From Epiperipatus broadwayi (Eukaryota; Onychophora; Udeonychophora; Euonychophora; Peripatidae), in the NCBI GenBank assembly GCA_028023455.1, contig JAQFVV010006851.1, positions 188,001 through 252,000 on the forward strand: a DNA stretch of 64,000 nucleotides, written 5' to 3'. Shown one piece after another: positions 20,341 to 34,312 of the stretch. The translations under genes and the position numbers were made by a program. The notes under the pieces are model-generated. The model saw nothing but the letters and a program-made list of their open reading frames with translations. It did not search any database and was not told the origin of the DNA. Positions within the stretch are counted from its first letter, which is position 1. Each line of letters begins with the position of its first letter.

Positions 20341-21295
20341 AGATCCATTGTAACCTAAATACTTGCTCAAAAAAATTCAAATATAATAAATAAAGGTATA
20401 AATATTCAAATATAAATATTACCATACCTGAGTAGTCTATAAGCTATTGAACAAATATTTTAAAACATCATTGGATTAAATGAAACACATTTCTATAATT
20501 AGATTTCTCAAGATATCACAATATCGATAATTAGAAACAATAATGCCTGGAGACTAGTCTTTTAAGGTGTCTGGCCTATTTCAAACCCTAGTTAGTCAGG
20601 CATTGTATCATCAATAAACAAGTAGAAACTCTAAACAATTATTAAGAACAAACTATTATAACTCAGGTATAGGGAAATCAAATGAGTGAGTACCTGGTAC
20701 TCAATCAAATATCTCTCAATATATCCAACAGTAGATTTTACTCACTCTCATCTTTTGGTTGGATGTCAAGTGCATTTTAAATAAATAACAAGTGAATATG
20801 GTCTAGCAGGGCGCCACTAGATTATCTGAACCTAGACATGGTTATATCTTATAACCCTTTCATATGTACCGAGTTTGAATCCCTTTTTGGTACTTTATTT
20901 CCAATAAAAATGGAGGATTTTGCTTTTAGATCCATATCACTGTATGCAATAATACTTAGTTAAACATAAAACATCTTTAAACTAAAGTGGAGTATATAAA
21001 GTTCATTAGATGGTAATCATCTCCCAGATCTTACATAATAAATGTGTTTCAATAATTTTATATAAGTTTTACTAGCTCGGATTATTATTATTAATTTAGG
21101 ATGGCAATTCACTCATCCTTGCATGAAATAGATGATGGGATGGTGGTTATTACAATTATTCACAAATGTCAATTAAATACCATGAAATTACTTATTTATC
21201 TATGGCCTTTAAACATTTATCTATCCCATTAATTAAACGTGATGGTGATGATGATGATAATGATAATGATAACAGTTTCAATCACAGCTTTAGGA
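20314..21295 (+). repeat. T-family repeat with tRNA-like core, copy 1
   Basis: It matches 62,997-64,000. It begins TGTAAC after an AT tract. It includes a tRNA-like core near 20,798-20,900 with box A (GGTCTAGCAGGGCGCC), an anticodon-arm-like stem (CTAGATT/CCTAG), and box B (GAGTTTGAATCC). It ends in GATGATGATGAT-rich sequence. TGTAAC at an AT target could be an LTR start, but I cannot find an LTR partner. The copy may continue past 21,295. Confidence 0.65.
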
Positions 21296-21299
21296 CTAA

Positions 21300-24200
21300 G
21301 CCTAATCATAAAATTTAGTTTCAGAAATTAATAATTATCTGCTAATCTCAGTATATCTAATTATATCTTAAATAGCTAATATTCGCCTTGATAATGAATG
21401 ATCACACTTAATAAAATAAAAAAAAATACTCTTAATGAAATATATACGCCTCTGTTTAATAAAACAAATTCACATTTATTACTGTATTTCTAATATATAC
21501 ATAAAAATTTCTATATCTACATGAAAATTTATATTAACAATAACAACAATAAACATAATCGACTGTTTTAAAATCATAACATTAATTTTAAATTCTTCCC
21601 CCTTTCTCACAACTGGTATAATTTTATATTAAATTAGATGTCAAATTTGCTAAGATTCTCACTCCACAAGAAAATATCTCAAAAAAAAAAAAATAAACAC
21701 TTTTTTTTCTCTCTCTTTTTTCTCTTTTGCACACATACCTTTATAATCTAACATGTAAAGCAGAATGATAAAAAAAATGTTAGTAGAAGTGAAAGAGCAA
21801 GATTTCCAGAACAAGTTTTAAATTATTTTTCTCCCCCTCCCTTCTACCCTCTGAAATGCTATACTTTAACTTAAAACACAATACTCTAATATTCTTAATA
21901 TTGCCTATTGTTTTACATTCACACACAATTACATATATGCAACAAGTATTATATTATTATGTATGTGCATGTTTTATCCCCATAATAACAAAAATATTAT
22001 TTAAAACAAAATAACAATAACAAAAAAAATATAATACATATTAATAACATTTCATAACTTTAAGTTAATAGACAATCATAATTTTAGTACATATAAAATC
22101 ATTAATGAAGCTTATGTTTATCATCATTAAAAAATTCTGGGTTTCAATTGATCTTGGTTGTTTTAAAAGTTCTTTAAACAAAAATATACCACTCTGTTGC
22201 TAAAATTTTACTAAGTCTCTAAAATTATAAAGAAAATATATATAAAAAAATTTATACTACCAGTTCTATTCTTTGTAGTGACTTCCAATGAGTCAAATTT
22301 ATCTTGTTTAATGTCTATACTTTTGCACTTACCATTTCCGCTTTTCTTTGGAACAATCTTTTTCTTGATGTGTATAATTATTTGATGATGATGATTCCAT
22401 TGAGGTTATTTGCTTTAGTGGACAATTTGGAAATCATTATATTAACTCTTTTTCTTTTCCTGTCAAGCATGATTCTTTTAGTGGATGAAGTACAGCAGTT
22501 GTTTTCACATTTATAATTTTTCTTGGGTTTAAACTCAGTTACTGGAACAATTAATTGGACTTGATGATTTAATATTTATCAGTAGATTACTCTTTTTTTC
22601 CTGATCACCTTCAAATGCAGGTGAATGTTTTCTTCTTTCTATTTAAAAACATCTTATTTCTCTCGGTCAGTTGAAAGGTGTAGAATATTATATTTCAGAC
22701 AAGACATCTCTTTCTTTCTTATATGATCTGCTGGTTCTGCAGAGTCTGGGATCCCAGATGAGACATATATATAATTTTTCTACTCGACATTCTTATATCT
22801 TTAACCTTCAAAAATTCAATATATAAAAAAAATGATTTTGAAAATAGGATATTTGTAGAGTTAGAAATCGCTTGTCTTTTTAGTTTCAATATTTTTTTAA
22901 AAGTCTGCTCTCCTCCTCAACTGATTTTCAGACTGTTTTTATATCCAATTTTTTATTTCTATTTTTGACCAATTCGTTTTTATCTGGAGAGTGCAATCTT
23001 TTTTAGGAACATTAAAAAAAAATCACACACCTGATTTTCAGACAAACTTTTGTCTCGAAGAAAAAAATAGTCTTAATCCCTTTTCCTCACATATATCTGT
23101 AACATCTAAAATTGGAGCTTCTTTCTTTTGATCTTAGGATGAGACAATTTCAAAATTAGAGTTCTCACCAAGCTTAAACTCCAAAATGACAAACAATCAT
23201 TTATAAAAACAAAATTGTTACAAAAATATATCTAATTTAACAAATTTTCTCCCTTGACACAAAATTGTAAAAAAAAATAATAATTTGACAGATTTAATCC
23301 TTCTTTTCAATATTTAATAAATGTAAATTTCTGTATGTAATATACACACATACTTTATCATTTCAAATCATTCATAAACTGTCCATTAAAATAATATGAA
23401 TGCTAGTTTAGAAATTATAACTCTAATATTTAAAATTAAATCTGTAACTTTTTCAATTCAAATTACAATAATAGAAAAAGTAAAATAGAAACAGAATAAG
23501 ATATTAGAATTGATCAAGTATAGGTTAGTTTTAAAGAAAGTTAATATTTAATATATCCAAATGAGTAACTAGCTTTGTTAACACACATTGCCTATATATG
23601 TTTTGTAACTCTATTTAACAAATTGATTATTGAATAACTGAATGTGTGTAACCAACTAAAGAATATAACTGTTATCCCACTCTCTTTCTGTCTTAAGCTT
23701 TTAGAACTGGATCTTGTAGGGTTTAAACTTGGGTGCCCTACAGTTTGCTTTACTATATGAAAATGTGATGATGATTTTTGTTCCACATTTTCTTTCATGC
23801 ACATTACTACAAATTTAGCTAATGACTAAATTGTAATGGTGCAACATATATATATTATAACCATACATCTGCTAGCCGACCATGTACAAGATAGTGTACT
23901 TTGTGGAATTGTATAAAATTATGAAACTAATACATCATCTATGTGATTTCTAATACAGATGCTAGTCTAGGTAAAGCTTTGCAATTAAAAAATGAATACT
24001 TGGGTTCTTTTATAATTTAGTATATCATTGAGACTCTTATTGTTTTGATGAATATAAATTTAAAATTGTTAAGTAAAGATATTTGATCGTGAAATTATTT
24101 GATAAATCTGTTTATAAGCTTAATAATTAATTTGTACTTTAGACTAGAATCAACTACGCAAAGCCACAATGATGGAAAAGGTAAATGGGATTTTATTGTA

Positions 24201-27050
24201 CCCTGCCAATCATATACAACCAAAGACCGAAAAGCATCTTAATGTTTTCTCAAAAAATATTTATAAACTCTTTCTATCATGTAGACAATAATATGTACTT
24301 AAATGTATGCTCTTCACTGTATGCTATATCCAAAGTTTATTATTTCTGATGTTATGAATGACACATAGCAACGGCACAGTAAGTTTAACTATAAATCAAT
24401 CTTTATTTACAAACTTTATGAACAATAAATAGTTTATTTCAATATTTAAATAAAACATAACCAAACAAATAAAATAAATAAATGATACTTCAATAGACTT
24501 TCTTCAGTACATTTTGTAGGTATAGTTTTAACAAAACCTAATCATACCTTATTTCACTCTACTATAATGAACATTGAGACAATTATTAAATTCAGCATCA
24601 ACCTCTGAAAAACTAAACATCATTTCCAGATTCAATATATCCCTTCCATAAACTTATAATCATATAATAAATAATATGATGTATGTATGATTTCACTATC
24701 ATGTAATAATTAATTAAAATGAAAATGTAAACTTACACTCCGGTAGATAATAATCAACTAACAGTTAATTATTATGAAGTACTTGAATAGAATGTCCCAT
24801 TACCATTTGTTAATCTAAACAATAAAATTATGCTTACAAAATGAAGAAGATGATTTAGCAGATTAACTAAACACTTTGCACAACTTATATCTGTGAAGCA
24901 AACATATTCCTGTGGATGTATTCATCTACACATAGGAATAAAATAATACTAAATGTTTTGCGTATTTAAACATTATCATAAAGTCACACGTATAATCACA
25001 AAATTCCGCGGATTAACCACCAGCGCAGGAATATGTGTAAAATACAACATGGCAATTAAATAATCTGCGGATTAACCACCAGCACAGATTAAAGCCCTTT
25101 AATATTCTAAAAAACAAACATTATAATTTACTTCACAGTAAAGTGCAAAATCATCATCCTCAATTCTTCTGACTATTCAGAATATGCTAACACTTTAGCA
25201 AATGTGGGTTCTTGCTTAGTAAAATATTACAATAATAAGGACAGTTAATGTACTACTTATATTGCTTAAAATAAACCTGTGTAATATAATGTAAATAATA
25301 TTGGAATGGGAATATAAATCTGGAAAGACTCACAATATCTCACAAAGATTAATACGTCTCATAAATTCATTATATCTTGTTTAAGCTTTTTCCGCTAGCG
25401 CTATTCTTTGAATAAATATGTTATTCAACCTTTATTAATTTGAATCTAACAAATATAAATTATGAACTTCATATGCGAGTTCATATAACGATAAAATTTA
25501 AATAAATGTATAATTCATTAATTATATAACATTTAACGGTGTGTGTGTGATAAAACTAAATGTAAAGCATTTATAGTTCAACACGTGAATTTTTAACAGA
25601 TGTATATCACTAATTGGATTGTATAGTATTTATAATTCCTGATGGGATCCGTTGAATCCATGTACAATGTGTAGAATAACTATTATATAAGGCAATAGCT
25701 ATAGCTGTAGTTAAATTCCATCCATGCACTTATATCCATTTGACTAGTTATTAAGACAATATTAGATTAACGATTGCGTGGCTTTCCAAACATGAAACAA
25801 TTCTAAACCAAATACGTAGAATTTAAATGAAAATGTTTTTCATAAAGTTATTAATCACTACATCCTGATCAAAAGTGTTTCAAGTTTATCCTATCCATGC
25901 AAGTATTTATTTATCCATTGCGTTAATCCAGGAATAACTATTTACAGCAACTAATTTATTCATTTTTAAACAGACGATAATATTATAAAATAGCTCTAAT
26001 TAATTTTGAAGAATATTTTTGATCCAAATGTTAAATAAATTAAATAGAAAATATCACTGGCATAGTAAAGTTAATTATCAATCAATATTATATTTTATTA
26101 GAATTAAACATGGAAATATTAAATATTTTGATAGCTTTAGCATTTTATTTTAACTTAAACTTTTTTTTTTTTTTTTAAAAAACAAATTTTCATTTTCATC
26201 AAACTTTTATGATTAAAACATTGATATAAATTTTCCAAATTATAGATTAATAAACATTTTGAAACATACCAACTTCTTGCAGGTAATTCTTTCAAACTTA
26301 AACTGGGAAGCCCCGACATTTCAACAAATGTAATATTGGAAATACTACCGATGATTTGATTCTTGGCCGTCCGACTTGAAAAGATCTTTAAGTTTAGTGA
26401 TCCATATTAATTAGATACCACTAAGTTATTCTATGTTTATAACAAATTTTGTGGTAATTTAGTTACTTATTAATGGTTTCAAAATCAGCTCAGCAAATTT
26501 ACAACATTTGCCTTTACCATTTTGTTCTTTTTCCCTCCAAAAGACAAACTAACAGACGATATTCTCCTAGAAATTCGCGCTCTTTTCTTTTATTACATTG
26601 AGACGCCTACGTAATTATTGTATTTATTTAATAATTTATTTTAATTGAACAAATGGTTTTATTTAATTCAATAGAAATAATAATTTAAGATTACTTTAAA
26701 TAAATAAAAACAAAATATTATTTTTAATAATATTTTACCAAATTTTAATATGTTGTAAAAATTTTAAAAAGTTAAACATTCTGATATGAGTTAGCATATG
26801 GAATGAAGCAAATTGAAAATTATTAAAATAATATCAGAAAGTAATCTTTTCAAATACGAACCAAGCCAACCAAACCACCAACAGAAGAAAGAGAAATTTT
26901 TATATAAGTTACATCAATGAATATATTTTCTACTAAAATATATGGTTACAATATATATATAATGTTTTCATGGTTATATAATGTAGATAAAATAATATTT
27001 TGGGGTATAAATCATGCATTATTTTGCATTACTATCTGATATTTTGATGG
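21300..27050. other. AT-rich region, little recognised
   Basis: No family could be assigned to most of it. Minor points: a pyrimidine-rich stretch near 21,690-21,730; a short duplicated segment near 25,009-25,085 sharing GCGGATTAACCACCAGC; a poly-T run near 26,160. On the minus strand near 22,350 there is GGTAAGTG after a protein-like stretch (NNYTHQEKDCSKEKRKW), which could be a splice donor, but upstream frames are broken and I do not call an exon. Confidence 0.35.
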
Positions 27051-27059
27051 ACTAGCAAC

Positions 27060-27570
27060 CACCATTATCTAGGTTAACTTTTAAAAGAAAAATGATTAGA
27101 TCTCAAACAATAACGTGACTCAGTGCGAGATGAGAAATGAGATTTAACTTGAAGTAGTTTAGCATTCACAATATGAAACTTATAAAAATGTTTATTTCTT
27201 TCAGTTTTTTCACCTATTAATTTTAAATTAATATTAGATTAAATGAGATGTTTCCATATAGCTGGAATATGATGTGCTTCATCAGCCCTATTTAAACTAT
27301 TAGGTCTCTTTAATATTTTGATTGACTCTCTCATGGTTCTTAAATCATATTTTTCCAAATTAGCAATAATTTTTGTATTGTCAAAATCAGGTTTGTGACC
27401 AATTTCTAAAAAATGGGAAGTAAAACTGATGTGCTAATTTTTTGATTAAAAGCATTTCTATGTTCTTTAATTCTGACATTTATTCATCTATTAGACTGAC
27501 CCACACACTGATACATTATGACCACATACATGTAAAAAAAATACATGATTCCCAATAAACATATTTTATT
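27060..27570 (-). pseudogene. Penelope-like element fragment (GIY-YIG endonuclease tail), copy 2
   Basis: Minus-strand relative of 4,010-4,560, with the same order of segments: a GQSNR/INVRIKEHRN block near 27,500-27,460, a KNAFNQKI-type stretch, the GHKPDFDN-like region near 27,400, and an R-E-S-I-x-I block near 27,330. Frameshifts split it and RT is missing. The 3' flank also matches (CTCATTTCTCATCT). Confidence 0.75.
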
Positions 27571-27589
27571 CAGAACCAGCCCTCATCAG

Positions 27590-27700
27590 ATGGGCCAAAT
27601 CATAATCTCCCACACATATATACAATCAGTGCTCAGTTTATATTAAAATAGCATGTTCTCAAACTTTAATAACCAGGCTTCAATCTTATCACCCTTCCAA
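27590..27700 (-). repeat. R-family fragment
   Basis: It matches about 735-835 of R copy 1 (CTCCCACACATATATAC and a diverged CTTTAATAACCAGGCTTCAATC). The hammerhead part is absent. Confidence 0.6.
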
Positions 27701-27843
27701 CTATGTAACAAACAATTTCATTGAAAAAACAATAAAGTAATGCTAAAAGACTTTATTGTATTTGATATTGTAGTCATATTTATGTAGACATTATGTCAAT
27801 CTAACACCTCATACGATCTGACCATTACATATTCATATATATC

Positions 27844-27904
27844 AATAGTGCTGTTTTGTCTAGCAGTTGATAATTTTCAACTGTGAAACAAAACAACACT
27901 ATGA
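27844..27904. repeat. Short hairpin
   Basis: ATAGTG-TGTTTTGT pairs with ACAAAACA-ACACTAT and CAGTTGA with TCAACTG, around a 5-nt loop. It is about 58 nt, the size of a small foldback or a pre-miRNA-like hairpin. No further evidence of function. Confidence 0.6.
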
Positions 27905-27957
27905 TTCTAAGAGTGGTCTGCCAAAAGCATGCTTAATGCAATATAAAAGTTTTGAAT

Positions 27958-28098
27958 AATAACTATTACCTTTGTCAAGTGTTGTTAGCCAAGAGGTCAT
28001 TGCAGCAGCCTCGCAAGCAAGTAGTTGGTTGCAGATGGTTGTGGGTTCGCATCCTGGCCGATGCTATGACATATGAAAAAAAAATAACTATTACCTTT
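27958..28098 (+). mobile_element. tRNA-derived SINE with 16-bp target duplication
   Basis: AATAACTATTACCTTT at 27,958-27,973 is repeated exactly at 28,083-28,098. Between them is a 109-bp element with box A (TAGCCAAGAGGTCATTG), a canonical box B (GGGTTCGCATCC) and an A-rich tail. The long perfect duplication and A tail indicate recent LINE-driven insertion. The box A to box B distance is long, like tRNAs with a long variable arm (Leu or Ser type). Confidence 0.85.
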
Positions 28099-28408
28099 TA
28101 GTAATACCCAATTATAACAAGTTTATAATAATTACAATAAATAAAGTAAAAAAAAATCAAATATCATTTAGAATTACTTAAGGTATTTTTTAAAAATGTT
28201 ATTAATGCTTTAAAATGCCTATAGTAATTAATATGTCACGATTATTCAGGAGTATGTAATGATAAAACATTTTAAATGATTGATTTTTTCTCTGTCTCCC
28301 CCTCATTAGAAACTTATGACTTTTTTATGTTCTAATAAATTACCAAGTAGTAGACAGCAGCATTTTTAATGATTCACTTCTCATTTACTAAAATAATGCA
28401 ATATATAT

Positions 28409-29220
28409 TGTGCTGGTCAAAACATGTTTATCCATTTAACATGAGCTACAACTCACAAAATGTACTTCAAACCCAGTCAAGCCCAAGATTTAGGTCAGGG
28501 ACCAGCCTGGATTCAAACCTACTCTCTAAGCTCCAGATCTAACACCTAATGAATAACATAGTAGTGATGGCACAATCCGGCCGATTAGCAGAGCTGAGCA
28601 AAACAATGAGACATCTATTATATTAAAATATACATAAGCATGGCTGTAATATGTGGAAATGGAGGAAAAGGAATTTGAACTACTCAAATAAGTTAGACAA
28701 TAAAAATATAATTTAATATACTGACAAATTAGTATACATTTATAAATTAATTATATACTTTAGTGTGTGCATGAATGAGCAAGCTGTAGATAATTACATA
28801 GTGTCATTCACGCTATTATTTCTCATATGCTCTTCATTAGCTAAATAATATATTACAAATAAACACATATCTTTGTTGGGTCCAATATTAAGATGCCAAT
28901 CTATTATTATAAAGAATTTACATAGAATTGGTATTAACGCTTTGGGTTATGGTTCTGAAACGTGGAGACTAACATATGATTTAGGGGAGCTTTCCAAAAG
29001 TCATTATACATAAGATATAAACTATTTTCACACCATTACAGTCGTGAAAATAAATAAAATACATTTGAAAGAAATATTTAATGAAAAATTAATTTAACAA
29101 TAGTAAGATGAACACTTTATTTTTCCAAGGCATATAGATATTCTTAAATATAGAAATAAGATACGATGGTAGGATTGTATATGATTGAAATAAACTTAAT
29201 TAATAAAACTGGAAGTAGTT

Positions 29221-29284
<64 letters not shown>

Positions 29285-31399
29285 GCAGAGCACAATTTTA
29301 ATATTAGAACATTAAAACTGAGTCATGAAACAAAAGAAATAATAATACGAAGAAGTTTGCGGTGCTGACATAATAGCCTAAAAATAACTAAGAGGAAAAG
29401 GTCGTGCTTCTGGATGAAAAATGAAATCTTGCACTCCCTTCTTGGGTAGTGCTTAGACAAAGGTATATAGGCATGGTGTGGCCCAGATGTTTGCTGGTAT
29501 AACTGATGTGAGAAGCCTTTTATCTATGAAGTGAATATGCATAGCATGTGCCAAACTTACGGGATCACCACCAGAGGCATTTTATATGAAATAAATGTGG
29601 TTCCTGATAGCTCAACTATCTATGGAATGAGGTACAAAAAGAAATCTATGGGTTCGAACTTGTCACAACCACCAGATTAGAAGACTAGAAGCACATAATA
29701 TATATAAATGAAGATAGGCTAAATGTAAGCAATGCTTTAATGATAAATGTCACTAATGGCATGAAATATAATGTACTGCTTTAAAATAGATGACCCTTAT
29801 TTGAATGCTATAACTTATATAAATAATATCACTATGCAGTTATATATACTTGAAGATTTTATTTAGTAAAAAAAAAAAACCATTAAGATTTACCCCCATC
29901 CCTTTTCTGATATCTAAAATAATTCAATCCCACCTTCATGATTTTTATAATAACTGGAATATTTAAATACTGTATTTGATATTTTAAGAGTATGAAAAAT
30001 GAAGTAAGATTATCAGTTATATAGAAAACAAATTATAAGTCACCCTTTCAGAATTTAATAAATAAAAATAAAATAAATGTTTCAGAGTGTTAATTAGCTA
30101 AAGTTCTGGATTCTCCCTGTGTAGAAAATCCAGAGTTAAACAAATATGTTTTTATAATAAACCAACATAAAATGTTGGTTCGTAAAACAAACTGGCAAAC
30201 ATATTAATTTATAATGCATTATATATAAATTTTAAGAGAATGTTAATAACCTTTTCATGAAGGTTTAGAAGAAAAAATAAATGAAAGAAAAGATTTTTAA
30301 AAATTAAGCTCGCCAGGTTGTGAGATTGACATTTTAATAATAAGCAAGCAGATATATAAATCAAATAACAAATGCATATAAATAAATGACCACACCAAAG
30401 TTAAAGAATGTTAAGAGCATATGAGATAGGATTAGATATAAAGAAATCATTTGAGAGCAAATTTACATTCACAGATTTATATAAAAAGCAAAGTTAAATA
30501 ATACATGAGAAATATTGATTAGTAGAATTCGAGATTAATTAATCAAGCTATATTTAATTTCAATGGTGGCAGTTTGGAAATAATTTACCTTGCAATTTTA
30601 AGAGTCCAATTTAGTAGTTGCACATACACGGCAATTGAAATGCAAGTACTTCGGTGGCAGAAAACTTCTATTAGCATTCTAAAGTTTTTTTTAGACCTTT
30701 CTTCATTTCAGGGCAGCACGATATGGTAGCAGCAAAGCCCACTCAAGAGTGGTGGATTTACTGCTACATCATTTTAAGTTTCACCGCGATGTTAACAATC
30801 ATTTTCACTAGAGTAGCTAATCTCATCTGTGTCTCAAAATTCAGTCATTTTATACTTTTTCTTTTATCAGTTGTTTTTGAAGATGCAACAGTAAGATAAT
30901 GTCCAAAAATAAATTCAAATCTATTTCCATATTAGAAATAGATTTGACAACATGTTTTCAACAAAAGTGTCTCTAATCTTAATCCCATTTTAAGTAAAAC
31001 TTTAATTAAAAATATATCTCTCTTTAATTATTTTTGGACAATTAACAACAGTCACATCTCCCATATTGGATTTTATAATAGTTTAATAAAAAAACAAGCA
31101 ATTTAAAAAGAAAAAGCCAAAAATGACATACAATAAAATATTTAAGAATCAATATTTTGTTAGTAAGTTTTGCTCCTATATATATTTTTGAGTCGCACCT
31201 ACGATACTTTAATAAAAAAAAAACTAATAATTAATAATCATAAATATTGAAAGTTAAACTATGAATTTAGGAGCGCATTCCAAATATATACATAAAAATA
31301 TATACACGACAAAAGGAGTGGGATGGGAAATAGGGATTTAAATATAGGTTAGTAGGTAGAAACATGAAGCACAATCTTAAGCTAAGATTGAATGCTTCA
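28409..31399. repeat. 5' LTR of outer element
   Basis: 2,991 bp, TG...CA. It contains an (AT)n tract at 29,223-29,280 that is much shorter in the partner LTR. The only recognisable structure is another LTR's homologous termini. Confidence 0.85.
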
Positions 31400-32641
31400 T
31401 TTCTCCGCACATACAATAAAACAAAAAAAAATGCCTTGACTAGGGGTTTTCAAGTGATGACCAAAAGAACAATGAAAATTTTCAAAATTCAATACACAAT
31501 CTTGTTATATAAAACTACATATATGAAATATCATTTGGGGATGTGAATATTTGTTCAAAGGTTACATCCAGAAAAAATTTGCACATCTATATAATGAAAT
31601 TAAAAATTTTTTATGCTTGGGCTACAACACAATTTCTCCAGGCATATGAGTTTCAAAGAAAATATATAGCAATGCAATGCATATAAAGATTTTTCAAACA
31701 CATCTATTCCCTTTTGAGATATTATACTGTACCAACACATCGCACAGATACACCTATGTACATATATATGCAGTGCTACATATACAAATACATAAATTTT
31801 ACACACACACATACACTTCTATATACACTACACAATACTACATACTATTGGAAAAGACAAAAACGAAAAAAATCCATACATGTGCTAAATTCTTTCACTT
31901 TGCTTTTAAAATAAACACAAACATTATATACTCAATTAACAACAAAAAATGTCTATGCATATATTTCTTCTTTTTTTAAAAAAAAATCATCTCCTGCATA
32001 ACCACTCACTGCTCCCACACTTTCTATATATCTGCCCAACTATAGTTTAGCTGAAAATTTAGCTTTTGCTTGCTGAAAAAAAAAAATGTTTATTTTAGAT
32101 TTTATACTAATCTAGCCATTTCTTTTAATTTCTCTTGGTCACACCCCTACATCTGAAAAGGAAGCTCATAATTTGGTTATTAAATGTTTAAACTTTTATA
32201 TATTATAGCACTAAATCAAACAAAAAAAATTTGCTCTCAATAATTTTTTTCTGAGTTCAAACCCTCCACTTCCAACATTTTTGCATTTGACTCACTACTG
32301 GTTAGCAAAATTTCTTTTTATAAGGGCACTAGCTAAGACAGAGTGATCAATGATTTATAAATTATTTATACATTTTTCATATATGTCTCAAGAACAAAAA
32401 AACTTTATATATGACATTGAGGAAAAATACATAGGTACTATGGTTGTAGTACATGGGTTTTAACTTTAAACAGTGAATTTTACACTTTGAACACATTATT
32501 TTAAACATATCAAACATGGAAAAATTATATAACAAATTTTTTTTAAGAATATATATATATAAACAGAATTCAGTACTCAGGGTATGTGGGTGTTTATATT
32601 GAAGTCTCGCATTGGGAAGCCAAGCCCAAAAAAAAATCCTA
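31400..32641. other. Interior of outer LTR element
   Basis: Non-coding. Short frames at 31,600-31,980 fall in AC/AT-rich low-complexity sequence. Immediately 5' of the 3' LTR is an A-run after CCC (32,626-32,637), a degenerate polypurine tract. The block GGGTGTTTATATTGAAG near 32,588 is shared with the inner element at the same position (40,278), showing that the two elements are related. No TGG-type primer-binding site follows the 5' LTR. Confidence 0.7.

Positions 32642-34312
<1,671 letters not shown>

Noticed and set aside
22304-23160. Possible host exon on the minus strand with a GGTAAGTG donor near 22,350
   Set aside because: A protein-like scrap and one donor-like site are present, but frames upstream are broken and no acceptor or domain could be tied to it.
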